The position numbers and the translations under genes are program-made. From assembly GCA_030142905.1 (NCBI GenBank), contig JASJOG010000046.1, positions 1,272,501-1,336,500 of the forward strand: 64,000 nt of DNA. The letters run 5' to 3'. This document shows, piece by piece, positions 37,301 to 47,385 of this stretch. Each line of letters starts with the position of its first letter. Positions within the stretch are counted from its first letter, which is position 1. This DNA is from Heliopora coerulea. Taxonomy: Eukaryota; Cnidaria; Anthozoa; Scleralcyonacea; Helioporidae. The notes beneath the pieces were generated by a model, which saw only the letters and a program-made list of their open reading frames with translations, was not told the DNA's origin and searched no databases.

Positions 37301-37895
37301 ATACAACCACGAGTAGGTGTTGCATTTGAGCGGAGTAAACCGCTTTGCCAAATTTTTTTGTACACATAATCGAGTGTAAATGCATATGTACCCAATTCAT
37401 TCACCGGCATTGCGTTCCACCACGTGTACAAAACGTATTACCAGGCTCCCAGCGACGGTTTTTTCAGTTTCATTGGTAGAACACTGGACTAGATTCCCCT
37501 AAGTCGTCGCTTCGATTCCTGCCAAAAGGCCTTGGATTTTTATTTTTCGCAAATGGTTCAGTTTGGGTCTAGTTTAGGGCTTTCGCTCTATTGTTCCCTC
37601 ATGAAATTTCCCGTGTGATTTTGTGGTACATATAATCAAAGGTAAATTCCAGTAATAACTGTATTAATCTCACGTGTTCTTGTTTTTCATTTCCAGTCTT
37701 ACTGCGGCATTTTTATCGAGTGTGATCGCTGGCCACGATCCAGACATTTGTGTCAAGGCAGGGCTCATGGCAGCTTGGTACTCACTTCAAGCACCTATTG
37801 CTGTGCCAACATCGATAACCCCGGAACTTTTTACCGTTGAGAACATACAAAAGTGGGCGCCATGGCAACCTATATCACTGGATATTGAGGAATGA
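25330..37895 (+). CDS. Bifunctional pseudouridine-5'-phosphate glycosidase / pseudouridine kinase
   Basis: It phosphorylates pseudouridine and splits the product into uracil and ribose 5-phosphate. Eighteen coding exons give 742 residues: 25330-25523, 26040-26125, 26292-26383, 26955-27066, 28755-28861, 29181-29261, 30052-30097, 30521-30641, 30723-30808, 31481-31578, 32176-32226, 32604-32660, 32754-32820, 33627-33730, 34437-34565, 35635-35749, 36360-36843, 37697-37895. Residues 1-28 lack acids and carry R/K, so probably a mitochondrial presequence. The PsuG half (about 31-341) has ALEST (E50), [12 protein letters not shown]168 and [10 protein letters not shown] (K185), matching recalled E. coli E31, D149 and K166 with one offset. 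The PfkB kinase half (from about 359) has [27 protein letters not shown] and TGAGD (catalytic D676). An acidic insert lies near residues 545-575. The start is the second ATG-like codon; TTG at 25324 is not a start. Confidence 0.93.
26193..26230. repeat. Perfect 18 bp-arm hairpin in intron 2 of the pseudouridine gene
   Basis: TTCAACCATTCACAGACT and its exact complement are separated by two bases. A similar but longer-looped inverted repeat lies at 26771-26811. Confidence 0.7.
27600..27930. repeat. Head-to-head pair of tRNA-derived SINEs (family 2)
   Basis: A minus-strand copy (27600-27719) and a plus-strand copy (27803-27930) each have a tRNA-like head with A box TAGCTCAATGGTTAGAGC, an anticodon-arm region, and B box GGTTCGATCC or GATTCGATCC, then GGGGCTCAGAAATCG and the tail GATAGAGCTTGACGAACG. 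The heads face each other across about 80 bp containing AGCTAAGGT. They are not functional tRNA genes, because they are part of a dispersed repeat with fixed tails. Confidence 0.85.
27949..28075. repeat. Inverted pair of SINE family 1 body fragments
   Basis: The minus copy carries the tail word GAGGATGATTCTGAAATA and the body up to TTGACTTCAGCAGTGTAGG; a plus copy of the same body begins at 28022. Together they form a tight hairpin (about 27975-28065). Confidence 0.75.
28530..28685. repeat. Inverted-repeat element in intron 4
   Basis: TACAGGAAAGTATTTGC and GCAAATACTTTCCCGTGC form inverted blocks, followed by the near-perfect palindrome CACGGTTAACGTGTAC and its complement (about 28647-28679). 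Probably a small MITE or fold-back remnant. Confidence 0.5.
29568..29852 (+). repeat. tRNA-headed SINE with conserved central domain (family 3)
   Basis: The tRNA-like head has GTGACACAGTGGTAGTGC (A box) and GGGTTCGATTCCGACTCC (B box). The body contains TTTTCTCCGGGTACTCCGG and TTTCCTCCTGTAG, which I recognise as a SINE domain reported as widely conserved among animals, possibly the Nin domain. The 3' end passes through ATATATAAATACAC. It lies in intron 6 of the pseudouridine gene. Confidence 0.7.
31690..32060. repeat. C-rich CACTACACC-type low-complexity tract
   Basis: About 370 bp of imperfect CACTACA, CCACTCCACC and CACACCGC words in the intron between 31578 and 32176. Open frames here reflect composition (Thr/His/Pro). 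Confidence 0.7.
33229..33503. mobile_element. MITE of the AGCCTGGTTTCCAT family, copy 1
   Basis: Terminal inverted repeats start AGCCTGGTTTCCATATAATC, flanked by TAA on both sides (33226-33228 and 33504-33506), a TWA-type duplication as in PIF/Harbinger elements. The interior is an array of GCGATCG and GATCGTAGC words arranged as nested palindromes, with a second internal inverted pair around CATATGGAAACC. Confidence 0.8.
34896..34967. repeat. CA microsatellite and 12 bp ACACACAAACCC tandem repeat
   Basis: A CA run passes into four copies of the 12-mer ACACACAAACCC. It lies in an intron of the pseudouridine gene. Confidence 0.9.
35096..35292. mobile_element. MITE of the AGCCTGGTTTCCAT family, copy 2
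   Basis: Same terminal repeats as 33229-33503 (AGCCTGGTTTCCATTAAGTC at the left, complement ending AAAGCAGGCT at the right). The interior is built from TTGCGATT and GCGACTC words instead of GCGATCG. Flanks TTA and TTG are an imperfect three-base duplication. Confidence 0.75.
37465..37535 (+). repeat. Degenerate tRNA-like sequence
   Basis: CAGTTTCATTGGTAGAACAC resembles an A box and CGCTTCGATTCCTGCC a B box at tRNA spacing. The arms do not fold well. Most likely an old tRNA pseudogene or SINE head in the last intron of the pseudouridine gene. Confidence 0.4.
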
Positions 37896-38024
37896 GGAAC
37901 TTATATAACGAGAATCTGGTAAGAGTAGATTATAAAGACGACAGGGGATATTGTAGGTTCGCGTTGGGAGTGCGAAAGGTAAGAATTTCAATGAGATACT
38001 GCTGCTGTGCTAGTAGTGCATTTC

Positions 38025-38030
38025 AATAAA
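38025..38030 (+). promoter_or_regulatory. Polyadenylation signal of the pseudouridine gene
   Basis: AATAAA 130 bp after the stop codon, the first such signal on the sense strand. Confidence 0.6.
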
Positions 38031-38261
38031 TATGCTACTCATCATGAATGTTTCACTGCATTTTGCACCACACTCCATTTTACACGTTTGTGCTCAGTTG
38101 TTCAAAGCCTGATGAACCGCGCAATCCATGCTTTGAACAACTGAAGTTGAGGTTATTCGTCGCTATATAACAGTTGATATTCGTCTGTAACGTCGCTATA
38201 GAACTGTTAATATTCGTCGATATCGTCGCTACGTAACAGTTAATAAGGACAGTTCAATTTA

Positions 38262-38395
38262 TTTTAGAATCATCCTCAGGGTTACACAAAGAAAAAATTT
38301 CATCGTTAACCAGCTCTCCGAAGTCCACAAAAAAATTGAGTTCACCTAATGGAGATTTGAACTCATATCTTAGGGTTTCCCGAAACGTTTGCAGC
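38262..38395 (-). repeat. Diverged SINE family 1 copy
   Basis: On the minus strand a B box GAGTTCAAATCTCC is followed by the GACTTCGG body word and the tail GAGGATGATTCTAAAATA. The head is too diverged for a clear tRNA fold. Confidence 0.6.
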
Positions 38396-39196
38396 CAACT
38401 TCAAAGGTTAATTACAGATTAAAGAAATAATTTAAGTATTGTACGAGTAGAATATGTGGCCAAAACGTTTTCCTTTTGATTCATCGAAAAAACTTAAAAA
38501 CTCTGAGGTTTTTGTTCTCATAAATACTATGCTACAATTTTGAAAGTCAAGTGAGCCAGAGGTGCCTGCCACGTATTCAGAGATGATGAACTTTTATTCG
38601 GTCAGTCTTGAATGGTAAGCATACCGCTGACTATCTAAAAATACTGCAGGCGCTCTATGAGGAAGTGCGAAACTACTTTGTTTAACCACGAGTTCGGAAC
38701 TCGTTCCACTCTCTGACGAAGGGCCATAACTCGAAACGTTAGAAATCTTCATCATAAATTCGGCAGTCTACCAACCTTTTAACTTTTTGTGCTGTTTTAT
38801 ACTGCCTACGCAACATCCCATTTTTATATCATTGTCTTGTTTAACTACAGCAATTCAGCCTGTTCCTTTCGCTTCTGAAGATGAGTGGTAAGTTTGTTCA
38901 GGAACTACAAGGTTGTAACTTACATGACAGTAGCTTTTACGAAATGCTTGTGGTGAAAAGAATGACAATTAAGATTTATCTTGATTAATAGTTGTATAAT
39001 ACCAGTCCCTGGGTGAGATATAGCACCAAAATGTTTAGCTGCTTGAATGATTGCGGTAACCAGTCTCCCGATATCCACCAGCGGATTGCTTTCAAGCTAC
39101 TACATAACACCCGTTGTCTTACTGTGGGCGTTTCGATTATTTCTGCTAAACAGTGCGCCAGATTTCTTTAACTCACTAAACTTAAAGCTGCTCGTC

Positions 39197-39732
39197 ATGG
39201 CCAAGCAAAGCTTACGAAAGCGACGGCTAGAAGAAAAATTGGGCCTGAATCAAGCCGAGTTAATTAAGTCTGGTTTTGACCAAGAAACCATGGACATCGT
39301 CTGGGACATCATGAACAAGAAATGTGATGGTTTACGTGATCATCCTTTGATCAAACAGAGCGAATCATCGTGGCCCAGTTTGGCTTTTTTTCTCGTTGTA
39401 CATGATGTTCATGCGGCGATCTGGGCTGTAGAAGAAAAGTACATGAAAAGCGAGGACGTTTTTCGTCAAGAATTATTAACCTCATACGATGTTGGCGAGT
39501 GTTTGAAACGTAGTGCTGTTATCCGTCGGTTAGGCTATTGGAAAAACTGACCGTCACAACAAGCGCTCTGTCAGCAGCAAGCGAGCGATCAGGAAGGCAG
39601 AATCCTAAGTATGGCTTTACTCTCCGGGCATTTCTTACTGGTTCGTTCATGCAAACATATTTAGCAGCAGTACTTGGAGGACTAACTTTGTTTTCGTTCT
39701 TTAAATTGAAAAGTTACTTTTTTCCAGAGTAG
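39197..39732 (+). CDS. Unrecognised intronless gene, two overlapping frames, tail-anchored C-terminus
   Basis: Frame 1 (39197-39550, 117 residues from ATG in context GTCATGG) starts MAKQSLRKRRLEEKLG, a basic helix, and continues acidic and aromatic (SWPSLAFFLVVHDVHAAIW). Frame 2 (open to 39732) overlaps its end by 13 nt in the -1 frame and adds about 63 residues ending in a hydrophobic segment (YLAAVLGGLTLFSFF) and short basic tail, typical of a tail anchor. The change falls in TGG AAA AAC TGA: one more A in the A run would join the frames. I do not recognise the family. It could be a single gene with an assembly error, a recent pseudogene, or two unrelated ORFs. An upstream in-frame ATG at 39047 would add a hydrophobic N-terminus but has poor context. 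Confidence 0.5.
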
Positions 39733-40791
39733 GCTCAATTCCTGGAATTGTGGTAGTCATGTCTATTTTACCACACAAACTACATTGGCATCAAATTTCA
39801 GATGATCGAGTGGAGTTTATCCTTCTCTCCGCTCAGTGTGGAGATAGCTGGCATCTAATAAAACCACACAATTCGACGACAGCAATCAATCTGAACTAAA
39901 ACAGGAGGAAAATTTTTGAACTTTGGGCTCACAGTGAGATTTGATCGTCTACAGCTGAATTTGTTGTTAAATACTGTTTGTTGTAGCCTTGGGTTTCCTC
40001 AATTAACCTAAATAAATGAGTTAACCGGTTTTAGTCGCATGTGTTGATTTGCGATGGTACCTCGTCTACTTCTCTGTGTGATTAGAGAAACACGAAGCAA
40101 TATTTTTCCAACAGTGACTGTTTCGACGCTCTGTAATTTGTGGGGAAACAAAGTATCTCAACTCTTTGTCATCATTCGGTAATAACACATGCGAATATAT
40201 GTTTAAATATAATTGGAGATTGCCGTTTTAACCTCAAATACGTATTGGTAAATGCTTAGTAAGTAATAAATTTCCAAGTTTTTTAAGTTTCTAATCTTTA
40301 CATTCTTATTTTTATCGTTTTTGAAGCCAGACGAGATGTGTTCTTTCTTTCGATGCGAGGTTACTGTTTAAATCTGTTATAAACATTTGTGAAATGTTGT
40401 CTCTCCAAGTTATCCGTCTCAGTTGAATGATTTTTATCAATAACTTTCCGGTCATTCTTCAGGGAAGAGGGAACCGTTTGTTTATTCAACCAATGGTATA
40501 AAATCAGTCATGGCAGTTACCAACCTTTGAACTGTTTAGCTTGTTTATTCAAACCATTTAGTTTCGCTGTCTAAAATAATTTCGAAAACGAATGCTTTTT
40601 TTAAAGCGCTCCTGGCAGCTGAATTTAAAGTAATTCTTCCACTTTAACGGTTAATCATTAAACTGAAAAAGATTTGTTATCTGATTGGTTGAGAGCAGCG
40701 TGATTTCCTGTTAATTCAGTGGAAATATGCAATTCGGTAAAATTTCAGGGTTGCTATTGAAAACCAAATAAAATTTCCCTCTCAGTTCAAA
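39733..40791. other. Intergenic, no gene seen
   Basis: AT-rich sequence without recognisable exons or clear repeats; CTAAATAAATGAG near 40009 offers a possible polyadenylation signal for the upstream ORF pair. Confidence 0.35.
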
Positions 40792-41013
40792 ATGGCTACA
40801 AAACAAAGTGAAGAAAATGAACTACGTTTTCCCGTACCGAATGATGAAACGATAGAGGAACTAAAAAGGTCTTCCGAAAACAAAAATACCAAGAAAAGCT
40901 CGGAGAATTGGATGAATGTTTTCAGAAAATTGGTGGCTAAACGAGAAGAAGACAACGGACTCGCATTCGTAGTGCACACATTTTTTAATACATTTTTTCA
41001 GTTTAATGATTAA
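40792..41013 (+). pseudogene. N-terminal fragment resembling Crypton-derived (DUF3504/QRICH1-ZMYM type) proteins
   Basis: The 73-codon ORF contains FPVPNDETIEELKRSSENKN then TKKSSENWMNVFRKLVAKRE. The signature N-K-N-T-K-K-S followed by W-x-N-V-F-R is typical of the DNA-binding N-terminus of Crypton tyrosine-recombinase transposons and host genes derived from them. The frame ends soon after residue 60, exactly where a fold-back element begins, and no recombinase catalytic domain follows. It is probably a truncated copy. Recognition is by motif only. Confidence 0.45.
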
Positions 41014-41021
41014 CAAAGAAT

Positions 41022-41137
41022 CGCCTGGTTTTTTGGTGCAATCAACGATAAATACCATGGGTAGTATTTCAAATTTCACCAAATTGTGAAATATTACTCA
41101 TGGTATTTATCGTTAATTGTACCATAAACCAGACGAT
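41022..41137. repeat. Fold-back element with 55 bp arms
   Basis: CGCCTGGTTTTTTGGTGCAA through ACGATAAATACCATG (41022-41077) is mirrored at 41083-41137 with few mismatches. It truncates the Crypton-like ORF. Confidence 0.75.
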
Positions 41138-42371
41138 TACCTGCACAAATAGGCACTTACGGGACCGTAATTTCAAGGGAAAATCCATGTCAAAATATAA
41201 CAACTCACCTTTTGTCGATGATAAGACAATTGTTATCGTCCCTGATGTTCGCCGAATCGGTTGTAGAGTGTAAGAACATCCAGAATTGGAAAGAGGTACG
41301 GAAGATATTGTTTTTGAGCGTCTACGAGCGTAAACGAGATCGGAAGTTTTCAAAAAACGAGATCGGCTTTTGTGGTTCTTATTGGAATTTATTTTTTAGT
41401 TTTTTTACAAGACACACCTAGTAAAATAACAATATGAAATGTAAGATTTTTCGTTCATTAGACTAGACGGACAAACGAAAAACTTACACCACAACAAAGA
41501 TATTTATGATAAACTAAACTCGATAAACTTCGTTAACCTTGGTATCCTCGCGAAAACCCCCCATCAACGTTATTTAACCTCTAATCTGCTTTACCTGACA
41601 AGACCGAGAATTTCAGGAAAGCATTTGCAAATCCCAGTGCATGATTACCAAAGTGATTAAAATAAACCCTACCCATAATATGGTAATTTTATTAATCCTT
41701 TACCTGGCAGGTTTCTATGAGGTCTCTCCTTGACGGGTAATTAGTAATATCATGCTGCGTTGGCCAGAGTAAAATCAATAAGTTGCCAGATGGCAACAGT
41801 GCCAGTTAAATGGTTAATGTGAGCGTTATAAATGTTCGAGTGTCGCTCTAAATGAACGATGGATTGCTCCGTTACAAGGATACCAGCTGATATATTATAA
41901 GGGACAGAAAGTTATGACATTTTGTAGGGTAAGGGTGCAGTTGATTTAATCCCATTAAACTGGGTTTTGTTTTCAACTTTTTTTTTTTATACTAAAAGCC
42001 TGCTTTGTGCTTCTTCAAAGACCTCTTGGACAGGAAAAGGTTAAAACCTATCTCCCAAACCCTTTCAGGTCAATACCCAACTTAGGTATTTTACTCTGGC
42101 TAACGCCAGACGATTTTACTCATCAAGGGAAAGCCTCTTGGACAGGGAAGGGTTAAATCGTGTTATATAATTCTCAAAAGTTCAGTCTCGAACTGAAATA
42201 TTGCATCCGGAATTTTACATTTCTCGAGAATGACTGTTAGGTAAATTAAATTCCGATGGCAATTCCGGTAACTACCAGCGACAGATTCACCGACATATTT
42301 GAGAATTGATATTATATGTAGCGGGCTCAACAAGGTTTTGCATGGAAGTTCACCTATTGCCGGTTGTCCTC
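41138..42371. other. Intergenic, weak direct repeat, no gene seen
   Basis: Contains loosely repeated blocks with CTCTTGGACAGG (near 42022 and 42127) and TTTACYTGRC words. No exon with splice or start context is seen on either strand. Confidence 0.35.
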
Positions 42372-43093
42372 CCCAATCGTCTCCAAGGCTATCCTGGAGA
42401 AAATGTTAAATTTGTGGGGGAAACTTACGGGGGGGTTATGCTTATGTGACGTGGTCAGGTGAGTAGACATGTAGTCCAACCTTATAACCAAAATTAGACG
42501 ACATGACAGAGTTTTAAATTTGTGCTATAAGTTTTCAGTTCATTCTCCTCGTGGAAAACAATTGGATGATACACTACATATGATTAAGTAATTCAAAGAT
42601 TCTGTGGCAAAATTAATTTTTCAGGGGATCAAATATATCGTAGAATTCCGAAAGTAACGGCCCCTCGAAAGTAACGACCCCCCGAAAGTAACGCCAAATT
42701 TGTGACACTTCTAAAATTTTCCGAAAGTTGCGGCCCCCCCGAAAGTAGCGGCCCCCCGTAAGTAGCGACCCCTTCGAATGTGGTACTTTTATGTTTCAAA
42801 CACATGTTTATCCAACAAAAAGTAATGTTTGTATTCAAAGTTAACAATCAACTTAAAGGTGCTAATACATGTCTTTTAAGAAAGTACGTGTTCATCGTTA
42901 ATTTTCCAATTTTAAATTCCCAGTCATTTCAATAGCTGTTTCTTCCTAACGTATTTTAACTATTCGAAAGTAGCGGCCCCCAAGGTCTAGTAAATCCGAA
43001 AGTAACGAGGGCCGTTACTTTCGGAATTCTACGGTATTCAATAAGAACTGTCGAACCCCCCCCCCTAAAGATTGGACTCTGGCTACGCCACTG
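42372..43093 (-). mobile_element. hAT-type MITE, interrupted copy (intact relative at 51981-52359)
   Basis: In reverse orientation it matches 51981-52359, from the TCTCCAAGG/CCTGGAGAAAATG block through the ACCAAAATTAGACGACATGAC region to the end GGCTACGCCACTG at 43093. The left terminal repeat is lost. A separate 397 bp element is inserted at 42638-43034. Confidence 0.75.
42638..43034. mobile_element. Tc1/mariner-type MITE rich in CGAAAGTARCGGCCCC, nested
   Basis: Ends YCGTAGAATTCCGAAAG and its complement are flanked by TA (42636-42637 and 43035-43036). The interior has repeated CGAAAGTARCGGCCCC units at both sides and an AT-rich centre. The host repeat resumes with TTCAATAAGAACTG, showing the insertion point. 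Confidence 0.8.
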
Positions 43094-43537
43094 CGATCAG
43101 GTCATCCAAATTGCCTGAGGTTGACCTGCAGCATGTAAACTGTTTAAGAGATCTTGAATTGATCTTTCCGAACACCACACCATACATTACCAACCTTAAT
43201 AACAGGAACCACGTTTATAAGGAACACTGAATACTTTACTTTTATCCGAATTATTCTCAAGGTGACGTGCACTGCAATCATGAAATTTTCCCTTGATTTT
43301 AGTTATTTATCCTTCGTTCGTAGTTAAAGCTTAATGTTACCCTGAGAATGGTCTCACGTAAAACCGAAACGCTTTATATTCTCCTGGATAACCGTTCACA
43401 CATCGCAAAAATCTCTCGTGCTCCTTAATTGGATATGATGAACGTCCATTCTCAGCTGAGAAGCAACAGCTGTTCTACAAGTTGCTGTTAACTAATTTCT
43501 TCAGTAAAAAACAGGATAAGATTTAAATCGAATATAG

Positions 43538-43694
43538 TTTGCATTATCTATTTGGATAAATAAGAAGCACAGTTTCGTTGAGTGAATATTCGATTTTATC
43601 TGAATGATCTTCAGACTATGAAGAGGATCTCGATAAAATCGAAAGTGCACTCGAAGAAACTGTGCTTGTTATTTATCTAAACAGATCATGCACT
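43538..43694. repeat. Fold-back element with about 58 bp arms
   Basis: GCATTATCTATTTGGATAAA to TCGATTTTATC is mirrored at 43632-43694; the centre holds GATCTTCAGACTATGAAG. No ORF. Confidence 0.65.
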
Positions 43695-46529
43695 TTCTAC
43701 TCGGTTTAGCCTTGACGGCTGTTCTCACGAGCAACTCCATTTTAACCCGAAGTTGCGAGATCAAATTCCGCTCTAGTCAAGAAGGTTTCCAGCGATTTTC
43801 GCGATAGCATTTTAGGAGGACGAAGAATTTTTCTACCTCTGATAGTTAAAAGAGATACGTCCTGAGATCCTAACGTGGCCAAGCCGGCTGGGGAATGGCG
43901 CCGGCCCAATATCATGCATATAGGTGTAGCTTACATGGTCGAATTTCAGCCCAATTAACCTGGCTGAAAATACATTAGCCCCGCCAAAGCTGACATTCTC
44001 GTCATGTTCAATCGCCAGATAATTTCAAAAAGATATTCTTCGTGAGGTCTGCCTGAAGTTCTCGGTGTAATTAGCCCCTTAAGAAGAGCCGGGCGAAATT
44101 CATAGACGGAGTATAAATATATCCCAAGTTGTATATTTGTATATTGGATAAACTGTTGGGGGTTTCCTATCATTTTTCCGAAAGAAACGTGCGCCGCTGT
44201 AGCAACGCTTTTTCCCTGTTCACTAATTGGTTCATCAAAAGAAATTCATGAAGTATTTCGTTTGTGTATTATGACAAATCTTGACCTGTGCGAAGTATTT
44301 AGAGTTTCACTGAAAATGCCAGCGACAATAAATAGCCAGCATTAACACGTGAAATGTTGTGATGAATGTGCGAGACAGCAATAAACTTTAGTCATGCTGG
44401 CCTGGATATTGTTTAGAACATATTCAAAACAAAAAAAGCTCTAATGATGTTACAGTCAGTTGGCCACGATCTTTTTGCTGCTTTATGTTATACATTCACC
44501 GCGTTCCTCTAGGTGCGGTTTCCTAAATTATGAAAAGCTGTTTTGAAAATAGCAGAGGCCTGGCGTTCTTGATCTTTTTTAATAAGCAACTTTGTTATCA
44601 GTTTGTCACTTGGCGGCTTTCAGCCGGTAATTAGTTAAATCATCGGAATGCGATCATTGTGCCCAGTTATCTATACACTATCACCAACAAAGCTTCATCC
44701 GCTAACCGATTTTTGAATCAGTTAACGCCGCCTGATCTCCTCTCGATGGCACCACTATACGTCGTGGTTTCAGATCTCATGTGATGGGATTTTTCTTATA
44801 TGAAAAGTATTTTTTTTACAAGATAGGACTAACTTTACTTAGAGAACCGGGGGGATTCCCTGGAGACTTCCCACAGATGGCGTCCCTCCTCAAGGTCGAT
44901 GACGGAGTGAAGTTAATCTCTTCCGGTTAGCTAACAGACTGTCAACAAGGGTTATTGTCCTCCCTCCGAGACGAAACGAATGCGCAAGTATTGTCTAACT
45001 ATGGTTGATAACTCCTAGGTAATCAAGAGAGAACAGCCTATTCTCGGTGGGGTTGCTGTTACGTCCAACGTAAGGAGGGTTCGTAGTCTTAATCTTATCG
45101 ATGTTCAGAGCTTTCAGGAAGCTAAATACACACTAAAGGCGACAAAAACCCATCTGAAGATTATCGACCAGCCGCTCGTCAACCGAAGGACGCAGTTTTT
45201 GATAATTCAGTGACTACTGGTCAGATAAACAAAATCCCTGCCGTCGAAAGGAATTTACAACATAAATAACAGGATCTAACTGTCACCAACGTCTACATAA
45301 TTTGCACCCTTTTTATGGTAATTAAGCAGCAGATTGTTCTGACGGCGAACAGACGAACAGGCGTACAGCAGACGGAGGTATTTCCGAGAGGACGCCAGAG
45401 AAGGCCGCAAACCGACCAACCGAGGAATTTCCTTGCGAATCTGAGTGGAAAGAGAACTAGACTTCTTCGTCTCCAACGATCTTATCTTTGAAGCAATACG
45501 TCGAGTGAATTGGGTAATTAATTCTTTTATTATTTTTCCTTAATTTGTGGAGATGTTTGTTAAGATATTTCGTGTGGTCGATCATATTTAATTCTGATGA
45601 GTTGGTATTTTGGCGTTTCCGTTCATGTGTTTATCGTTGGTTTGTAGTTATACGTATATAAATATACAAGCGTAATGAACTTAGAGCTTTGTCGTCCCTG
45701 CATGCTTGTTCGTTTTCAGTCCAGAAAACTCTCGTACTTTCAATGTTTGCTTCAAGCGTGCGAATATACGGTGTGCTTGTGTTTATAATAGCTTGATTAT
45801 AGTTGTTATTCATCATACTTTAACGCGCATTAGCACATATTAAGTCTAGGTAGAGAAGGGATACGCGCTGCTTATGATAATATAAGGCGATAAATATTGA
45901 CTGACAGAGGATTTCTGTCTTTTCGTAGAAATCCTTTTCGAGATTTGAAGACCGATTACCCTTCAACGTGATTAGTTTGGCAAATACAGACCTTCGGTTC
46001 AGTAACAGTTGTCAAACTGTGGTCGTCATTTGGGACTTCTGCGTTGGTAAGTTCAAGTTGATAGCGAAGTCCGTTGAGCAAATTGTTTGCAAATTGAAGT
46101 GAATTAGACTGGTGATTATGCGAGCCGGGGTAACTAGTTTGATTAAAATCTAACCATAGCCGTGTGTTACACGTTGAAAATTGCTAGCAGAACTAGTTCA
46201 CTTCGCCTGTAGGATCAATCCGGCATTAATTCAAGTTCTACTTTACAGCCGTTGAAAGGTTTTCGAGGCAAGTGGACCCGCGGTCATGTAATCATGCCCT
46301 GGATCACGATTTTGTGATTTTTATCGGCTGTGCCGATCTGATGCCAGCAACGAAGGTTAAGAGAGAGCTATCATGACGAGATTTGCTCAGTTTCGAGGTT
46401 CCTTCAGCCAATATACTGCCAATTGGAAGATAATCCTACTTCCTTAAGCGTTATTCTATAATCTGACCTGATATTTCATTACGTAGATAGCTCCTTGGTA
46501 TTTTATGAACGTATTGGTTAATATTATAT
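43695..46529. other. Intergenic 2.8 kb, no gene seen
   Basis: No ORF above background and no recognisable repeat except a short hairpin near 45913-45942 (AGGATTTCTG and complement). Confidence 0.35.
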
Positions 46530-46605
46530 TTCAGTGATCATCCAGGGGTAACATAAAGAAAGAACTTTCATTCACCGCCCAACCCGGCTGAAGTCAAAAA
46601 TGACG
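46530..46605 (-). repeat. Diverged SINE family 1 fragment
   Basis: On the minus strand, TTGACTTCAGCCGGGTTGGG is followed by ATGAAAGTTCTTTC, then TACCCCTGGATGATCACTGA, matching the body and tail of the family seen at 38262 and 60708. Confidence 0.55.
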
Positions 46606-46654
46606 TCAATAAAGCCCAAAGAGTGAGGGAACTTTGGGATTGTGGTTAGTAGGT

Positions 46655-47385
46655 ATACCTGAGAAGGAGGATTACGATTAGGATCAGGGTTAGGATAGGT
46701 TGGGATCAGGGTTAGGGCTAGCCCTAACCCTGATCCTGTGAAGGTTTTGTGGAATCTTACGTTTCGTTGCTTCGCGCAATGTCATCAGAGAAAGATAGTT
46801 TATGTTACATAAGTGATGTATTTATATTGTACTACAAAGGTGATATTAACATGATAGGCGTGTGAGAGGAAGCCAGGAGTAAAGATAAAAGCGAGGAGAG
46901 TGACTGGATGTCAGAGGTATGAATTTCTTATTGGAGAAACCTTAATTCGTAATTTTAACGCATCACCCAATGCCATTTTGGGCTCCTTTTCACTGTCTCT
47001 GTTTTAAGATTCTCATTTTATTTTATAATTTTATTTTGCATCTTAACCGTTTCCTGCCTGTTGTTTATCATACCTCTATGACATCCTGCCACTCTCCCTG
47101 CCTTTGTCTTTTCTCCTGACCTCCTCTCACACGCCTGTCGTGTTAATATCGCCTTTGCAATCTAATATAAATACAACGCGTAGGTAACATAACCTATCCT
47201 TCTCTGATGATGTTGAACGAAACTGCGAAACGTAAGATCAAACAAAACCTTCGCAATGCCTATATTCCGTGTGTTTTGCTGGGCTATCTTATTTTTACTT
47301 CGCCTACGATTTCCGCCTGGCTCATCAATCGCCTAACCCTGATCCTAATTCTAATCCTCCTCAGCTATACCTTCTAGCCACGATC
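46655..47385. mobile_element. Large fold-back element with 300 bp arms
   Basis: The outer blocks GGTATACCTGAGAAGGAGGA and GATCAGGGTTAGG (left) are mirrored at 47330-47380. Inner blocks mirror too: the AATCTTACGTTTCG region near 46752 with 47210-47235, and the GGCGTGTGAGAGGA block near 46857 with 47120-47140. The loop is about 100 bp. A small palindrome (GGGTTAGGGCTAGCCCTAAC) sits at the left end. No protein is encoded. Confidence 0.7.
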
